Shown: piece by piece, positions 1 to 8,808 of the stretch | How positions within the stretch are numbered: position 1 is the stretch's first letter | Layout of the letters: the number at the start of each line of letters is the position of its first letter | Assembly: GCA_016178705.1 (NCBI GenBank) | Contig: JACOST010000028.1 | Coordinates: 766,951 to 830,950 of the forward strand | Length of the DNA: 64,000 nt | Direction: 5' to 3' | From: Deltaproteobacteria bacterium | Lineage (GTDB): Bacteria > Desulfobacterota > Binatia > HRBIN30 > JACQVA1 | The notes under the pieces: generated by a model | What the model saw: the letters and a program-made list of their open reading frames with translations, nothing else | Told to the model about the DNA's origin: nothing | Database searches by the model: none | Translations under genes and position numbers: made by a program

Positions 1-546
1 CCGGGCGCGACGAAAGCCTTCAATACCAGTTGCCTGTTCGATCCGCGCGGTGAGTTGATCGCTCGCTATCGCAAGACCCACCTGTTCGATGTCGACATTC
101 CCGGCCATGTGACCATCCGCGAATCCGATACGCGCCAGAGCGGCAGCGATGTCGTCACCGCCGACACCGAGTGGGGACGCATCGGGCTTACGATCTGCTA
201 CGACCTGCGCTTCCCCGAACTCTATCGCAAGTTAACCGCGTCCGGTGCACTCGTGATCACCATCCCGTCCGCGTTTACGTTTCCGACCGGCGCGGCGCAC
301 TGGGAGATTCTGCTGCGCGCGCGCGCGATCGAGAACCAAGTGTACATCATCGCCCCCGATCAAATTGGCCGCAGCCCGAGCGGCGTCAACGACTTCGGCA
401 ACTCGATGATCATCGATCCGTGGGGCAAGCCGCTCGCCCGCGCCGCCGATCGCGAGACGGTCATCGTCGCTGAAATTGACCTCGACTATCTCGACCGCGT
501 GCGGCGAGAACTGCCATGCCTCGATCACGTCAAATTCGCGCAGTAG
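1..546 (+). CDS. Carbon-nitrogen hydrolase (nitrilase family), 5'-truncated
   Basis: The open frame enters from the left edge, so the N-terminus, with the first catalytic Glu, is outside the window. Visible are the nitrilase Lys region (YRKTHLFDVDIPG) and the catalytic Cys region (GLTICYDLRFPELYR), followed by the family's conserved RARAIENQ-like helix and a late DPWGKPLA segment. Nitrilase-superfamily enzymes hydrolyse C-N bonds of amides or nitriles in the cytoplasm. The spacing and the RFPELYR motif suit the Nit1/Nit2 omega-amidase or deaminated-glutathione amidase branch, but the substrate cannot be read from sequence. The stop lies 31 bases inside the following moeA frame, so the two genes overlap and are probably co-transcribed. 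Confidence 0.88.
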   Translation, partial: PGATKAFNTSCLFDPRGELIARYRKTHLFDVDIPGHVTIRESDTRQSGSDVVTADTEWGRIGLTICYDLRFPELYRKLTASGALVITIPSAFTFPTGAAHWEILLRARAIENQVYIIAPDQIGRSPSGVNDFGNSMIIDPWGKPLARAADRETVIVAEIDLDYLDRVRRELPCLDHVKFAQ

Positions 547-1796
547 CCGCACGTCCGGTCAAGGCGTTCTTTCAAGTCGTGACCACCGACGAAGCACGCC
601 GGTGCATCGCCGCGTTCGCGCCGGTCGGGACGGAAACGGTCGGCGTGGCCAAGGCGCTCGGCCGCGTGCTCGCGCGCGATCTCACCTCGCCGATCGATCT
701 GCCGCACTTCCATCGCGCCAACATGGATGGTTTCGCCGTGCGCGCCGCCGACACGTTTGGAGCGACGGCCAGTATCCCGGCCTATCTGAAAATAGCGGGC
801 ACGGTTGAGATGGGCGCAGATGCCAGCAAGCGCGCGCTCAAGAAGGCCGAGGCCATGCGTATCGCCACCGGCGGCATGCTGCCGCCTGCGGCCGATGCAG
901 TGGTGATGATCGAGCACACCGACGAGGTCGGCGATGGGACGGTGGAGATCCATCGCGGCGTGTCGCCGTGGGAGCACGTTTTGCAAATCGGCGACGACGT
1001 CGCGCGCGGCGCGGCGATCTTCGCGCGCGGACGGCGCCTGCGCGCGCACGATCTCGGTGCGCTGACGGGGTTGGGCATCACCAAGGTGCCGGTGTTCAAG
1101 CGGCCGCGCGTCGGGTTGCTGTCGAGCGGCGATGAAATTGTCCCGCCGGAAACCACACCACGTCCGGGCCAGGTGCGCAACATCAACGAGTACGCGTTGG
1201 TGGCGATGGCCGGCGAAGCCGGCGCGGTGGTGACCGACTACGGCGTGGTGCGCGACCGCGCCGATGCGTTGCGCAAGACGCTTGCGCAGGCGCTAGCGCG
1301 CAACGACATCGTGCTGATCTCCGGCGGCAGCTCGGTCGGTACGAAAGACATTACGCTCGACGTGATCACGTCGTTCCCGCAATCGGAGATTCTCTTCCAC
1401 GGCATCGCGGTCGCACCCGGCAAACCGACGATTTTGGCGCGCGCGTTGAACAAGCCGGTGCTCGGCTTGCCGGGTCATCCCGTATCGGCGCTGGTCATCT
1501 TCGAACTGTTCGGTGCGCCGCTGTTGCGCGTGATCGGCGGAGAAGACAGCGGAACTGTTTTCTCCCCTCGCCATGTTGTCCGCGCCCGACTGGCAGAGAA
1601 CGTCGCCTCGCAACCCGGCCGTGAAGATCACGTGCGCGTCCAACTCGTGCGCGATGGCGACGCGCTGCTCGCACGTCCGCTACCCGGCAAGTCGGGCGCA
1701 ATCTTCAATCTGGTGCAAGCCGACGGTCTCGTCCGCGTCGATGCGTCCGCCGAAGGACTGGAAGCGGGCAGCGAAGTGGACGTGGTGGTGTTCTGA
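516..1796 (+). CDS. moeA: Molybdopterin molybdenumtransferase MoeA
   Basis: The 426-residue product has full MoeA length. It carries the N-terminal MoeA segment with the HRANMDGFAVRAAD motif (about residues 65-80), the MoCF-binding domain with LLSSGDEIV and SGGSSVGTKD (about 205-275), then PGKPT and GLPGHPVSALV, and a C-terminal MoeA domain IV. MoeA inserts molybdate into adenylylated molybdopterin in the last step of molybdenum cofactor synthesis. The ATG overlaps the end of the upstream nitrilase-family gene, which suggests translational coupling. A second moeA-like gene follows 90 bases downstream on the same strand. No other cofactor genes (moaA, mobA) lie nearby. The MOSC protein near 60 kb is the only other molybdenum-linked gene in the window. 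Confidence 0.93.
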   Translation: MPRSRQIRAVAARPVKAFFQVVTTDEARRCIAAFAPVGTETVGVAKALGRVLARDLTSPIDLPHFHRANMDGFAVRAADTFGATASIPAYLKIAGTVEMGADASKRALKKAEAMRIATGGMLPPAADAVVMIEHTDEVGDGTVEIHRGVSPWEHVLQIGDDVARGAAIFARGRRLRAHDLGALTGLGITKVPVFKRPRVGLLSSGDEIVPPETTPRPGQVRNINEYALVAMAGEAGAVVTDYGVVRDRADALRKTLAQALARNDIVLISGGSSVGTKDITLDVITSFPQSEILFHGIAVAPGKPTILARALNKPVLGLPGHPVSALVIFELFGAPLLRVIGGEDSGTVFSPRHVVRARLAENVASQPGREDHVRVQLVRDGDALLARPLPGKSGAIFNLVQADGLVRVDASAEGLEAGSEVDVVVF

Positions 1797-1803
1797 AGGA
1801 TGG

Positions 1804-1873
1804 ACAACAACGGATTTGCGAGTTGCTCACTCAGCGAATCTCCGCAATCCGTTTAATCCGCTCAATCCGTTGT
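1804..1873. repeat. Intergenic 9-bp-unit repeat with inverted arms
   Basis: Between the two moeA genes the right half reads as three successive AATCCGTTT / AATCCGCTC / AATCCGTTG units. The left half starts with ACAACAACGGATT, the reverse complement of that unit, so the block can fold into a hairpin. A related copy with AATCCGTTG and the same TGTAAA tail lies at 46346-46377. Confidence 0.6.
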
Positions 1874-1886
1874 AAAGAACTCCTCG

Positions 1887-3890
1887 ATGGCCCGTACTCG
1901 CTACCTCAACAAGAAATCGCTGGCCGAGACGCTCGCGCTGTTCGTCGACGGTCTCGCCATTCAGCGGCGGCCCGCCGAGGACATTCCGGTCGAAGCGAGC
2001 CTCGACCGCATCACCGCCGCACCCATCGTGGCGCGGATCTCGGCGCCGCACTATCACGGCTCGGCGATGGACGGCATCGCCGTGCGCGCTCCCGACACCT
2101 TCGGCGCCGGCGAGACGCGGCCGATCGAGTTGCAGCTCGATCCGACCGGCGCCGCCGCGAACCGGCCGTTCGCCTACGTCGACACCGGCCAGGCGCTGCC
2201 CGCATGGGCCAACGCGGTGGTGATGATCGAGAACGTCTACCGCCTCGACGACACACGCATCGCGATCCGCGCGGCGGCCGGACCGTGGCAACACGTGCGA
2301 CTGGTCGGTGAAGACATCGTCGCCACCGAGCCGCTGCTCCCGCGCGGCCATCGCATTCGTCCGTTCGACATCGGCGCGCTGCTCGCCGCCGGGCATCTCA
2401 CCGTGCCGGTCGCGCCGCGGCCGCGCGTCGCCATCATCCCAACCGGGAGCGAGCTGATCGAACCCGGCGCGCCGGCCGCACCCGGCAACATCATCGAATT
2501 CAACTCGCGCGTCGTGGCGGCGTTTGTCACTGAGTGGGGCGGCGAGCCGTGGCGGATGGCGCGCGTGCCCGACGTGCTCGAACAGATCACCGCCGCTGTC
2601 GACGCCGCGGCGCGCGACTACGACATCGTCGCGGTGATTGCCGGCTCGTCGGCCGGTGAGCACGATTTCACCGTCGGCGCGCTCGGATCGCTCGGAGACA
2701 TTCTCGTTCACGGAATCGACATCATGCCCGGCAAGCCGGCCATTTGCGCAGTGATCAGTCAGCGTCCGGTGCTCGGGCTGCCCGGCTATCCGGTGTCGAC
2801 CATCATCGTCTGCCAGCAAGTGTTGCGGCCGTTGATCGCGAAGTTCCTCGGCGCCGCGCCCGCGCCGGCCGAAGTTGTCCGAGCCGTCGTGCCGCGCAAG
2901 ATTCCTTCCAAGCTCGGCTTGGAAGAATTTCTGCGCGTCACGCTCGGGCAAGTTGGCGATCGCCTCGTCGCGACGCCGCTAGGACGCGGAGCCGGCGTCA
3001 TCACCACGATGGTGCGCGCCGACGGTTTTCTCCGCATTGGACCGTTGTCGGAAGGCATCAACGCCGGTGAAGAAGCATCGGTCGAGCTGCTGCGCTCGCG
3101 AGCGGATATCGGCAACACCGTCGTCGTCAGCGGCAGCCACGACTTGAGTCTCGGTATGCTGGAGGATTGCCTCAAACAACGCAATCCGGCGCTCAAGCTC
3201 TCCGCCACCAACGTCGGCAGTCTCGGTGGATTGCTGGCGATGAAGCGCGGCGAAGCCCACGTCGTCGGCACCCACCTGCTCGATCCGGCGACCGGTGCGT
3301 ACAATCTGCCCGACATCCAGCGCCACTTGCGAGGCGAGCCGATCGTCGTGGCGCACCTGGTCGTGCGCGATCAGGGGCTGATGATCGCGCGCGGCAATCG
3401 GAAGGGATTGAGTGGGCTGATTGATCTCACGCGTGCGGATGTGCGCTTCGTCAATCGCCAGCCGGGGGCAGGCACACGCGTGCTGCTCGACTACGAACTC
3501 GCGCAACTCGGCATCACGCCCGCACAGGTGAAGGGCTACGAGCGCGAGGAGTTCACGCACATGGCGGTCGCCGTCGCAGTGGCCAGCGGTCTCGCGGACT
3601 GCGGCCTCGGCGTGAAGTCGGCGGCGTTGGCGTTGGGGCTCGATTTCATTCCGGTCGCGCGCGAAGAGTACGATCTTGTCTTCCGTCGCGACTGCTTCGA
3701 GTCGCCGCTCGGGCACCTGTTGCTCGATGTGATTCGCTCCGACACCTTCCGCACTGCCGTCGAAGCGCTTGGGGGCTATGACGCGAGTCGATCGGGGACG
3801 ATCAAATCGTTACCGGCCAAGACGGCATCGTCGCGACCAGTGCGAAGGGCGAAGCGGAAGCGCGCGGTGGCGAAGCGACGTACACGGTGA
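1887..3890 (+). CDS. MoeA-like protein fused to a substrate-binding-protein-like domain
   Basis: This 667-residue protein has two parts. Residues 1 to about 400 are MoeA-like: HYHGSAMDGIAVRAPD, IPTGSELIEPG, AGSSAGEHDFT, MPGKPAI and GLPGYPVSTII. The rest, from about 410 (VVSGSHDLSLGMLEDCL), is the periplasmic-binding-protein-like domain (PBP_like, related to the LysR/ModA fold) commonly found C-terminal to MoeA or to ModE-type HTH regions. It ends in a very basic tail rich in RRAKRKR. Such fusions occur in many bacteria and are thought to bind molybdate or tungstate or a cofactor intermediate, which could make this a variant metal insertase (for example for tungsten). That role is inference. 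It pairs with the adjacent conventional moeA. No clear ribosome-binding site precedes the ATG. Confidence 0.9.
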   Translation: MARTRYLNKKSLAETLALFVDGLAIQRRPAEDIPVEASLDRITAAPIVARISAPHYHGSAMDGIAVRAPDTFGAGETRPIELQLDPTGAAANRPFAYVDTGQALPAWANAVVMIENVYRLDDTRIAIRAAAGPWQHVRLVGEDIVATEPLLPRGHRIRPFDIGALLAAGHLTVPVAPRPRVAIIPTGSELIEPGAPAAPGNIIEFNSRVVAAFVTEWGGEPWRMARVPDVLEQITAAVDAAARDYDIVAVIAGSSAGEHDFTVGALGSLGDILVHGIDIMPGKPAICAVISQRPVLGLPGYPVSTIIVCQQVLRPLIAKFLGAAPAPAEVVRAVVPRKIPSKLGLEEFLRVTLGQVGDRLVATPLGRGAGVITTMVRADGFLRIGPLSEGINAGEEASVELLRSRADIGNTVVVSGSHDLSLGMLEDCLKQRNPALKLSATNVGSLGGLLAMKRGEAHVVGTHLLDPATGAYNLPDIQRHLRGEPIVVAHLVVRDQGLMIARGNRKGLSGLIDLTRADVRFVNRQPGAGTRVLLDYELAQLGITPAQVKGYEREEFTHMAVAVAVASGLADCGLGVKSAALALGLDFIPVAREEYDLVFRRDCFESPLGHLLLDVIRSDTFRTAVEALGGYDASRSGTIKSLPAKTASSRPVRRAKRKRAVAKRRTR

Positions 3891-3905
3891 TCCGAGTCGC
3901 CGCGG

Positions 3906-4154
3906 TCAGTGAGCTGGAAAAATCTCTTCGTGTCGTTTGCCCGCCAACGTCGACTGCAACTGCGCCACCGCGTCGTCGGGCGTCGCCGCCAACGCCATCA
4001 GGCTATGATCGGCGAGCGTCAGTTGCACTTCGCACGGCACGGCGGTGAAGAACCCGTTCGGCAGACTCGACACCATGACGAAGAACGCCTTGCCGTCCGG
4101 CGCACGAAATTGGAACCACTCGACCTTCTGAACCACATACGGTGTATCACCCAT
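3906..4154 (-). CDS. Small conserved-looking hypothetical protein, 82 aa
   Basis: The frame is open much further upstream, but that extension only repeats the tail of the aminopeptidase gene in another frame. The ATG at 4154 has an AAGGGAG ribosome-binding site about 10 bases upstream and begins MGDTPYVVQKVEWFQF. The product is soluble, with no signal peptide, Cys pair or transmembrane segment. Its beta-rich first half (KAFFVMVSSLPNGFF) and Ala-rich C-terminal helix do not match a family I recognise. It starts 41 bases after the aminopeptidase stop on the same strand and is probably the last gene of that transcript. It converges with the MoeA fusion gene, 15 bases away. Confidence 0.55.
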   Translation of the reverse strand: MGDTPYVVQKVEWFQFRAPDGKAFFVMVSSLPNGFFTAVPCEVQLTLADHSLMALAATPDDAVAQLQSTLAGKRHEEIFPAH

Positions 4155-4195
4155 CGGTGCCCATCTCCCTTCGTACCGCGTCTCGGCTTGCCAGA

Positions 4196-6832
4196 TTAAG
4201 CGCGTTGCGCCAACCACTCGCGCAGGCCCTTGGCAGCGCGGCGACGGAATTCGTCGTTGAGATCGAAACGCTCGACCGCTTGCTTGAGCGCGCGCGCGGC
4301 TGTCGGGACCGGGTGGGCGCGGAAGAAGGCGGTCACGTCGCGCTTGTATGCCGGCGTTTGCAACTGCGGCGTCGCATCGATCACGCGCGACACCATCATC
4401 GGCGGCAGCCGCTTCGCGAGCGGCTCCCAGCGGTCTTTGATGAACTGCCAAGCCGATTCGCGCGCAGCGCGGTTGCCGAGCAGCCGCACCAGCATGATCC
4501 CGACATCTTGTGTAGAGACCTCGTCCGTCAACGTGAGCGCGTGCGTGCGCGCCAGCAGCGTGACGTCGCGAAAGTCCGTGAGCGCGAGTTCGAAGCGCCG
4601 CTTCTCCTGGGGCGTCGGCGCGGTCTGAACAGCGGCCCGCAACTGTTCGTAGCAGGCCGCGTCGCCGCAGCGCGCCGCCATACTCACCACCGAATCAGCC
4701 AAGTTCGGGTCGAGCGCGTGGCGGTCGGCGAGATAAACAGCGAAGCGCGCCGACGCTTCGCGGACAATCGCCGGCGCTTCGGCGATTTCGCCGAGCACGC
4801 GCAAGAGCGACGCGCGCCGCAGCCGTGTATCGTCCGGCTCTCTGGCGGCGACATCCCAGCCGAGCGTGCGCCACGCCGCATCGAATACCGCAGTGAGCCA
4901 ACGTCGGAACGCAGGCCTGCCACCGACCGCGTCGGCCAACTGCTCGTCCACGAAACGCAAACAGCCGGCGAGGGTATCGAGAACATCAAAGTCGGTTTCG
5001 CCTCCGAAACCGGCGGCAAGATCCAGGAACCCTTCGATGCCGGCGTGTCCGCCGCGCACTGCCGCCCATTGGTGTTCGATCAATCCGAGCCGCTCAACCG
5101 AGGTCAGCGCGTCGAACATCACGCCGCGCAGCGCCGCCAGCGTCGCGTCGTCGTGCAGTGGCCGATAAAAGCCGCCCTCGGCGGCGTTGGCATACACCCA
5201 CGTGGTGCGACGCGACGGACCGAGTAGCAATTCGTCGCGCCCTTTCGTCATCAGATGGCGCGTCGGAGTACGGGTCCCGCTGGTCTTGACGACGACCGGA
5301 ACCGGCCAGCGCTGCCGCGTCGGTTTGGCCTTGGGGTTGGTAAAGTAGCGCGTTTGCCGCAGCGCCAGCACGGCACGGCCGTTACGATCGGAGCGATCGA
5401 CACGCAGCAGCGGAAAACCGGGCTGCTCGATCCAACCGCGCGCCACACGAGTGACTTTCTGCCCCGACGCCTCTTCGAGCGCGCGCCACAAATCGTTGGC
5501 GGTGGCGTTGCCCTCGCGATGCCGGCGAATGTACTTACGCACGCCGGCGCGGAACGCGTTCGCGCCGAGATAGCTCTCGATCATGCGCACCACCGACGCA
5601 CCTTTTTCGTAGGTGATGGCGTCGAAATTCTCGGTCGCCTGCGCCGGACTCTTCACTTCGGCGTAGATCGGATGCGTGTGGCCGAGCGCATCGAGGCTGA
5701 GGGCGGCGGCGCGATGGTGCGCGAAGTTGGTCCACATGCGCCACTCCGGCTTCCAGTCGGCGACGACGCGGAACGCCATCCACGTCGCGAACGCTTCGTT
5801 CAGCCACAGGTCGTTCCACCAGGCCATGGTGACGAGGTCGCCGTACCACATGTGGGCGAGTTCGTGGGCGACGACTTCGGCGACGCGCTTCTTCTCTGCG
5901 AGCGTGATGGTGGCGGGATCGACAAGCAGCAAGGTCTCGCGAAACGTCACGGCGCCGGCGTTCTCCATCGCCCCCGCTTCGAAGTCGGGCACGGCGATAA
6001 GGTCGAGCTTCTCGTACGGATACGGCAAGCCGAAGTACTGTTCCAAGCGCGTCAGCGATTCGACCGCCGCCTCGAGGGCAAATGCCGTGAGATGTCCTTT
6101 ACCCGGCACGTGCCAGATGCGAATCGGCGTGCGGCCGACGAAACGCGCCTCGGATGATTCAAGCTCGCCGACGCACAGCGCGCACAGATACGTGGACAGC
6201 TTCGGCGTGGTGGTGAAGTGGACGGTCTTGTGGCCGTCACCGTGCTCGTCGACGCGCGCGATCGGGTTGTTCGAGATCACCGCGTTGCGGGACTCGGTGG
6301 TGACCGAGAAGGTGAAGCGCGCCTTGAAGCTCGGCTCGTCGAAACACGGGAAGAAGCGGCGGGCGTCGGCGGCCTCGAGTTGCGTGAAGGCGTAGCGCCG
6401 TCCGTTGCTGGTGGCGCTGTAGAGCCCGCGCAGATGCTTTTGCAGCGGACCGGAGAAACCCAGCTTCAGCAGCGCGGCACCCTTGGCAATCGCGGTCGGG
6501 AGCGTCAGCGTGACCGTCTCGCGTTTTGTATGGGCGAGCGGAGTCGCCACCTGGGTGACGCCAGCGGTGATGACGGTCGCGCGCTCGATCGTGAGATCGG
6601 CGGCGTGCACCTCGATCGCGGTGTGGGCGCGAGCGAGCGTCAACTCGATCCGCGCTTCGCCGTGAAAGGTTCCGGCCTCGAGGTCCGGCGTGACGTGCAC
6701 GGCATAGTGCGTCGGCTGAACCAGCGCCGTCAGACGGAATTCCGCGTCCGGGACGCGTACCGGCCACGGGCGCGTCCGACTTCTCTGGTTGGATTTCTGT
6801 TGCTTACGCGGCGCCGCTAGCTTGCCCTTCAC
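4196..6832 (-). CDS. M1-family zinc metalloaminopeptidase
   Basis: The 878-residue protein has complete M1 architecture: an N-terminal saddle domain from about residue 30, the exopeptidase signature GAMEN (about 287-291), the zinc site HELAH (about 323-327) with the third ligand Glu in WLNEAFA (about 346), then the catalytic-domain remainder and a large C-terminal ERAP1_C-type helical domain. The Tyr-containing region after the zinc site (TYEKGASVV) is present, as expected for transition-state stabilisation. These enzymes remove N-terminal residues from peptides; there is no signal peptide, so it is probably cytoplasmic. The first 25 residues are Lys/Arg/Gln-rich and may be unstructured, or the start may lie slightly downstream. 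Confidence 0.94.
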   Translation of the reverse strand: MKGKLAAPRKQQKSNQRSRTRPWPVRVPDAEFRLTALVQPTHYAVHVTPDLEAGTFHGEARIELTLARAHTAIEVHAADLTIERATVITAGVTQVATPLAHTKRETVTLTLPTAIAKGAALLKLGFSGPLQKHLRGLYSATSNGRRYAFTQLEAADARRFFPCFDEPSFKARFTFSVTTESRNAVISNNPIARVDEHGDGHKTVHFTTTPKLSTYLCALCVGELESSEARFVGRTPIRIWHVPGKGHLTAFALEAAVESLTRLEQYFGLPYPYEKLDLIAVPDFEAGAMENAGAVTFRETLLLVDPATITLAEKKRVAEVVAHELAHMWYGDLVTMAWWNDLWLNEAFATWMAFRVVADWKPEWRMWTNFAHHRAAALSLDALGHTHPIYAEVKSPAQATENFDAITYEKGASVVRMIESYLGANAFRAGVRKYIRRHREGNATANDLWRALEEASGQKVTRVARGWIEQPGFPLLRVDRSDRNGRAVLALRQTRYFTNPKAKPTRQRWPVPVVVKTSGTRTPTRHLMTKGRDELLLGPSRRTTWVYANAAEGGFYRPLHDDATLAALRGVMFDALTSVERLGLIEHQWAAVRGGHAGIEGFLDLAAGFGGETDFDVLDTLAGCLRFVDEQLADAVGGRPAFRRWLTAVFDAAWRTLGWDVAAREPDDTRLRRASLLRVLGEIAEAPAIVREASARFAVYLADRHALDPNLADSVVSMAARCGDAACYEQLRAAVQTAPTPQEKRRFELALTDFRDVTLLARTHALTLTDEVSTQDVGIMLVRLLGNRAARESAWQFIKDRWEPLAKRLPPMMVSRVIDATPQLQTPAYKRDVTAFFRAHPVPTAARALKQAVERFDLNDEFRRRAAKGLREWLAQRA

Positions 6833-6843
6833 AATTGCCTCCG

Positions 6844-6903
6844 TCTCACCATTTCACGATTCACGAGTCACGAGTCACGTTTCACGTCTCACGTCTCACG
6901 TCT
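6844..6903. repeat. TCACGNN heptamer array
   Basis: The gap between the aminopeptidase and ABC permease genes is almost entirely successive 7-bp units of the form TCACGAT, TCACGAG, TCACGAG, TCACGTT, TCACGTC, TCACGTC, TCACGTC. On the minus strand these read NNCGTGA. The TGA stop of the permease gene is one of the CGTGA cores, so the array runs up to the coding end. Related arrays occur at 21128-21305, 29047-29092, 35683-35766 and 37474-37494. Confidence 0.75.
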
Positions 6904-7996
6904 CCGCGTAGCGGAACAGGCGCTGGCCGATCAAGAACGACACGCCGCCGTAGGCGAACAGGAATAGGAGTTCCGGAGCGATTTCCATGAGTGTCTTCTC
7001 GCGGAGCATGACATCGTGCAAGGCCAACATCGACCACGTCGTCATCGCGGCCTGCGCAATCGTTTGCATCCACTTCGGCTGTTCGAAGAACGGCCACCAG
7101 CAACCGCCGATCGACGCGAGGATGAACATCGACGACAACCCCGCCGGAATGATCTGCTCCCGTGTCCGCGCGATGGCAGCAATGATCATGCTGAAGCACG
7201 CCATCGAAAACACGATGGCGAACACCGTGAGCACAAAGGCCACAACGGAGTGTCCGAGCGAGAGGTGATACATGAAGTGCCCAAAGCCGAGCAGCAAGGT
7301 GAGCTGCGCCGCACCGACGAGGATGCGCGCGAACAGTTTGCCGCCCAATACCGCCCACGGTGTCACCGGTGCGATCGCGATGCGGCCGCTCGTGCCCCAT
7401 GCTTCTTCGTCGCGCAGACCGAACGACACGCTGAACAACAGACTGAGCAACACGAAGGTCACACTGAACCCCGGCACGTTCTGTTCGAGCGATGAAAACT
7501 TCAGTCGCTTGCCAGTGAGCGCTCGCTCCTGCAGGTCGAGCAGTTCTTCGTGAAACGGATCGCCGAGCGAGGCAGCTTCACGGTCAGCGAGCAGCATCAC
7601 TGCCTTGATCGCGCTCAGCTCCGTGCCTTGCGCGGGATCGGTGAGCAGCTCGATGGTCGATGGTTTGTTGGTGAGGTAGCGCTTACTCATACCGCCGGGA
7701 AGCACCAGCATGGCGGCGGCTTGGTTCTCGTCGCGCACCAGCGCCTCGGCCCTGGCGCGATCAACTACCTGCACGTCGAGGTGCTCGCGGAATACCTTGA
7801 TCAGCGCGTTCGCCACCGGTCCCTCGTCTTCGTTGACGATCGGTAACAGAATGTTGCTGCTGCCGCCGCCCTGGGTTTCGGCGACGACGAGGATGACGAT
7901 AATCGGCACCACGATCAGCGACACCAACGCCGAGCGATCACGGGCGATCAAACGCAGATCCTTGCGCGTGACCCACAGCAGTTTGCGCCAGTTCAT
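6896..7996 (-). CDS. ABC-2 type transporter permease
   Basis: This 366-residue membrane protein has the ABC-2 layout: an N-terminal transmembrane helix (about residues 24-42, VSLIVVPIIVILVVA), a large extracytoplasmic domain (about 45-170), then five to six transmembrane segments to the C-terminus. The ATG at 7996 shares one base with the upstream stop (TGATG), which is preferred over a GTG three bases earlier. It is the membrane component of the operon ATPase - MlaC-like protein - permease, and a TolC-like channel gene is divergent from it. ABC-2 exporters with a long N-terminal loop export drugs, lipids or lipid-linked molecules. The substrate here is unknown. Confidence 0.88.
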   Translation of the reverse strand: MNWRKLLWVTRKDLRLIARDRSALVSLIVVPIIVILVVAETQGGGSSNILLPIVNEDEGPVANALIKVFREHLDVQVVDRARAEALVRDENQAAAMLVLPGGMSKRYLTNKPSTIELLTDPAQGTELSAIKAVMLLADREAASLGDPFHEELLDLQERALTGKRLKFSSLEQNVPGFSVTFVLLSLLFSVSFGLRDEEAWGTSGRIAIAPVTPWAVLGGKLFARILVGAAQLTLLLGFGHFMYHLSLGHSVVAFVLTVFAIVFSMACFSMIIAAIARTREQIIPAGLSSMFILASIGGCWWPFFEQPKWMQTIAQAAMTTWSMLALHDVMLREKTLMEIAPELLFLFAYGGVSFLIGQRLFRYAET

Positions 7997-8802
7997 CACG
8001 CGGTATCGTCTTGGCCGCCGAACTTCTTGCGCATGCTCTCGAGCAGTGCCTCGATCGAGCCCTTGCTGAGCTGGCGGTCGAGCTGCTGGCGGAAGTTGTC
8101 GGTGAGGCTCAAGTCCTCGACTTGGATGTCGATGGCCAACCAGCGCGCAGCGGCCGCGCGCATTCGGTAGGTCACCATGAACTCGTCCTTGGGTGTGACG
8201 ATCTTGGTGTCGACGCGGGTGAACCCGTCGCCCGGCGTCTCGCCGACGTAGTCGAACACCGGCTTCTCGAAGAACAGCAGCTTTTGGAGATACGTGCGCT
8301 GAAACAGGGTGCGGAAGAGCGCGAGGAACTCGCGTTGCTGCGCGGGGCTGAATTGGGTCCAGTGATCGCCGAGCGCCGCGCGTCCCATCGCATCGGTGTC
8401 GAGAAAATCCTTGAGCACCGCTTCCAGCTCGGAGAGCTTCTGGTTGTGCAGATGGTCACCGTTCACGATCGCGCGGGCGCGCTCAAGGGTGTCCTTGGTG
8501 TAGTCGAGCGCGTTGACGGCGAGGACGGGGCGAGAGAAACCCAGTACCGCCGCGAACAGAAGGCCGATCCACGTTACACTGTGTGTAGGAGCGCTTTCGA
8601 TACGATCGCTTCGCGATCTACTCGGGCAAACGGGTATTAGGCTTCCCGAGGAAAAACCGCTTCCCCGAGTAGCCGCCCTGAGTAGAAGCCGAAAGGTTCG
8701 TATCGAAGGGCGGCGTATCGAGGGGTCACCCTTTGCGAAAATCCGGGTAGGGGCGACGCATGCGTCGCCCGTTCCTCGCGGGAACCGATGCAGTTCGGTC
8801 AT
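7996..8802 (-). CDS. MlaC/Ttg2D-like phospholipid-binding ABC transporter accessory protein
   Basis: The recognisable part is the last roughly 190 residues. It has a hydrophobic signal-like stretch ending RPVLA, then the MlaC/HpnM/Ttg2D fold with GDHWTQFSPAQQREFLALF, LQKLLFFEKPVFDYV and a VTYRMR...WLAIDIQVEDLSL region. MlaC proteins are periplasmic lipid carriers. The start is unusual. No ATG or GTG precedes the signal stretch in frame, and the only good ATG (8802) lies 6 bases after the ATPase stop. Translation from there would read through a REP palindrome (8747-8770) and a MITE-like repeat (8597-8725) before reaching the signal segment. Either the protein has a repeat-encoded N-terminal extension, or it starts at a non-standard codon, or the gene is damaged. 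Pairing with an ABC-2 permease instead of MlaE is also uncommon. Confidence 0.75.
   Translation of the reverse strand: MTELHRFPRGTGDACVAPTRIFAKGDPSIRRPSIRTFRLLLRAATRGSGFSSGSLIPVCPSRSRSDRIESAPTHSVTWIGLLFAAVLGFSRPVLAVNALDYTKDTLERARAIVNGDHLHNQKLSELEAVLKDFLDTDAMGRAALGDHWTQFSPAQQREFLALFRTLFQRTYLQKLLFFEKPVFDYVGETPGDGFTRVDTKIVTPKDEFMVTYRMRAAAARWLAIDIQVEDLSLTDNFRQQLDRQLSKGSIEALLESMRKKFGGQDDTA
8597..8725 (-). repeat. MITE-like 130-bp repeat, copy A
   Basis: This stretch is a near-identical inverted copy of 18995-19124. Shared blocks include TCGATACG ends, CGGCTTCTACTCAG, CTACTCGGGGAAGCGGTTTT and CCCGTTTGCCCGAGTAG. The element begins and ends with inverted CCTCGATACG / CGTATCGAGG-type termini. It has no coding capacity of its own but lies inside the open frame of the mlaC-like gene, between its ATG and signal segment. 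Confidence 0.8.
8747..8770. repeat. REP-like palindrome headed by GTAG
   Basis: GTAGGGGCGACGCATGCGTCGCCC consists of a GTAG head followed by a palindrome centred on GCATGC. The same sequence, inverted, is at 17845-17868. It belongs to the GTAGGGGCG family linked to the tyrosine transposase at 61.3 kb. Confidence 0.8.
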
Positions 8803-8808
8803 CGAACT

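Noticed and set aside
1827-2951. 374-codon leftward frame opposite the MoeA fusion
   Set aside because: Antisense shadow; the forward frame has all MoeA motifs.
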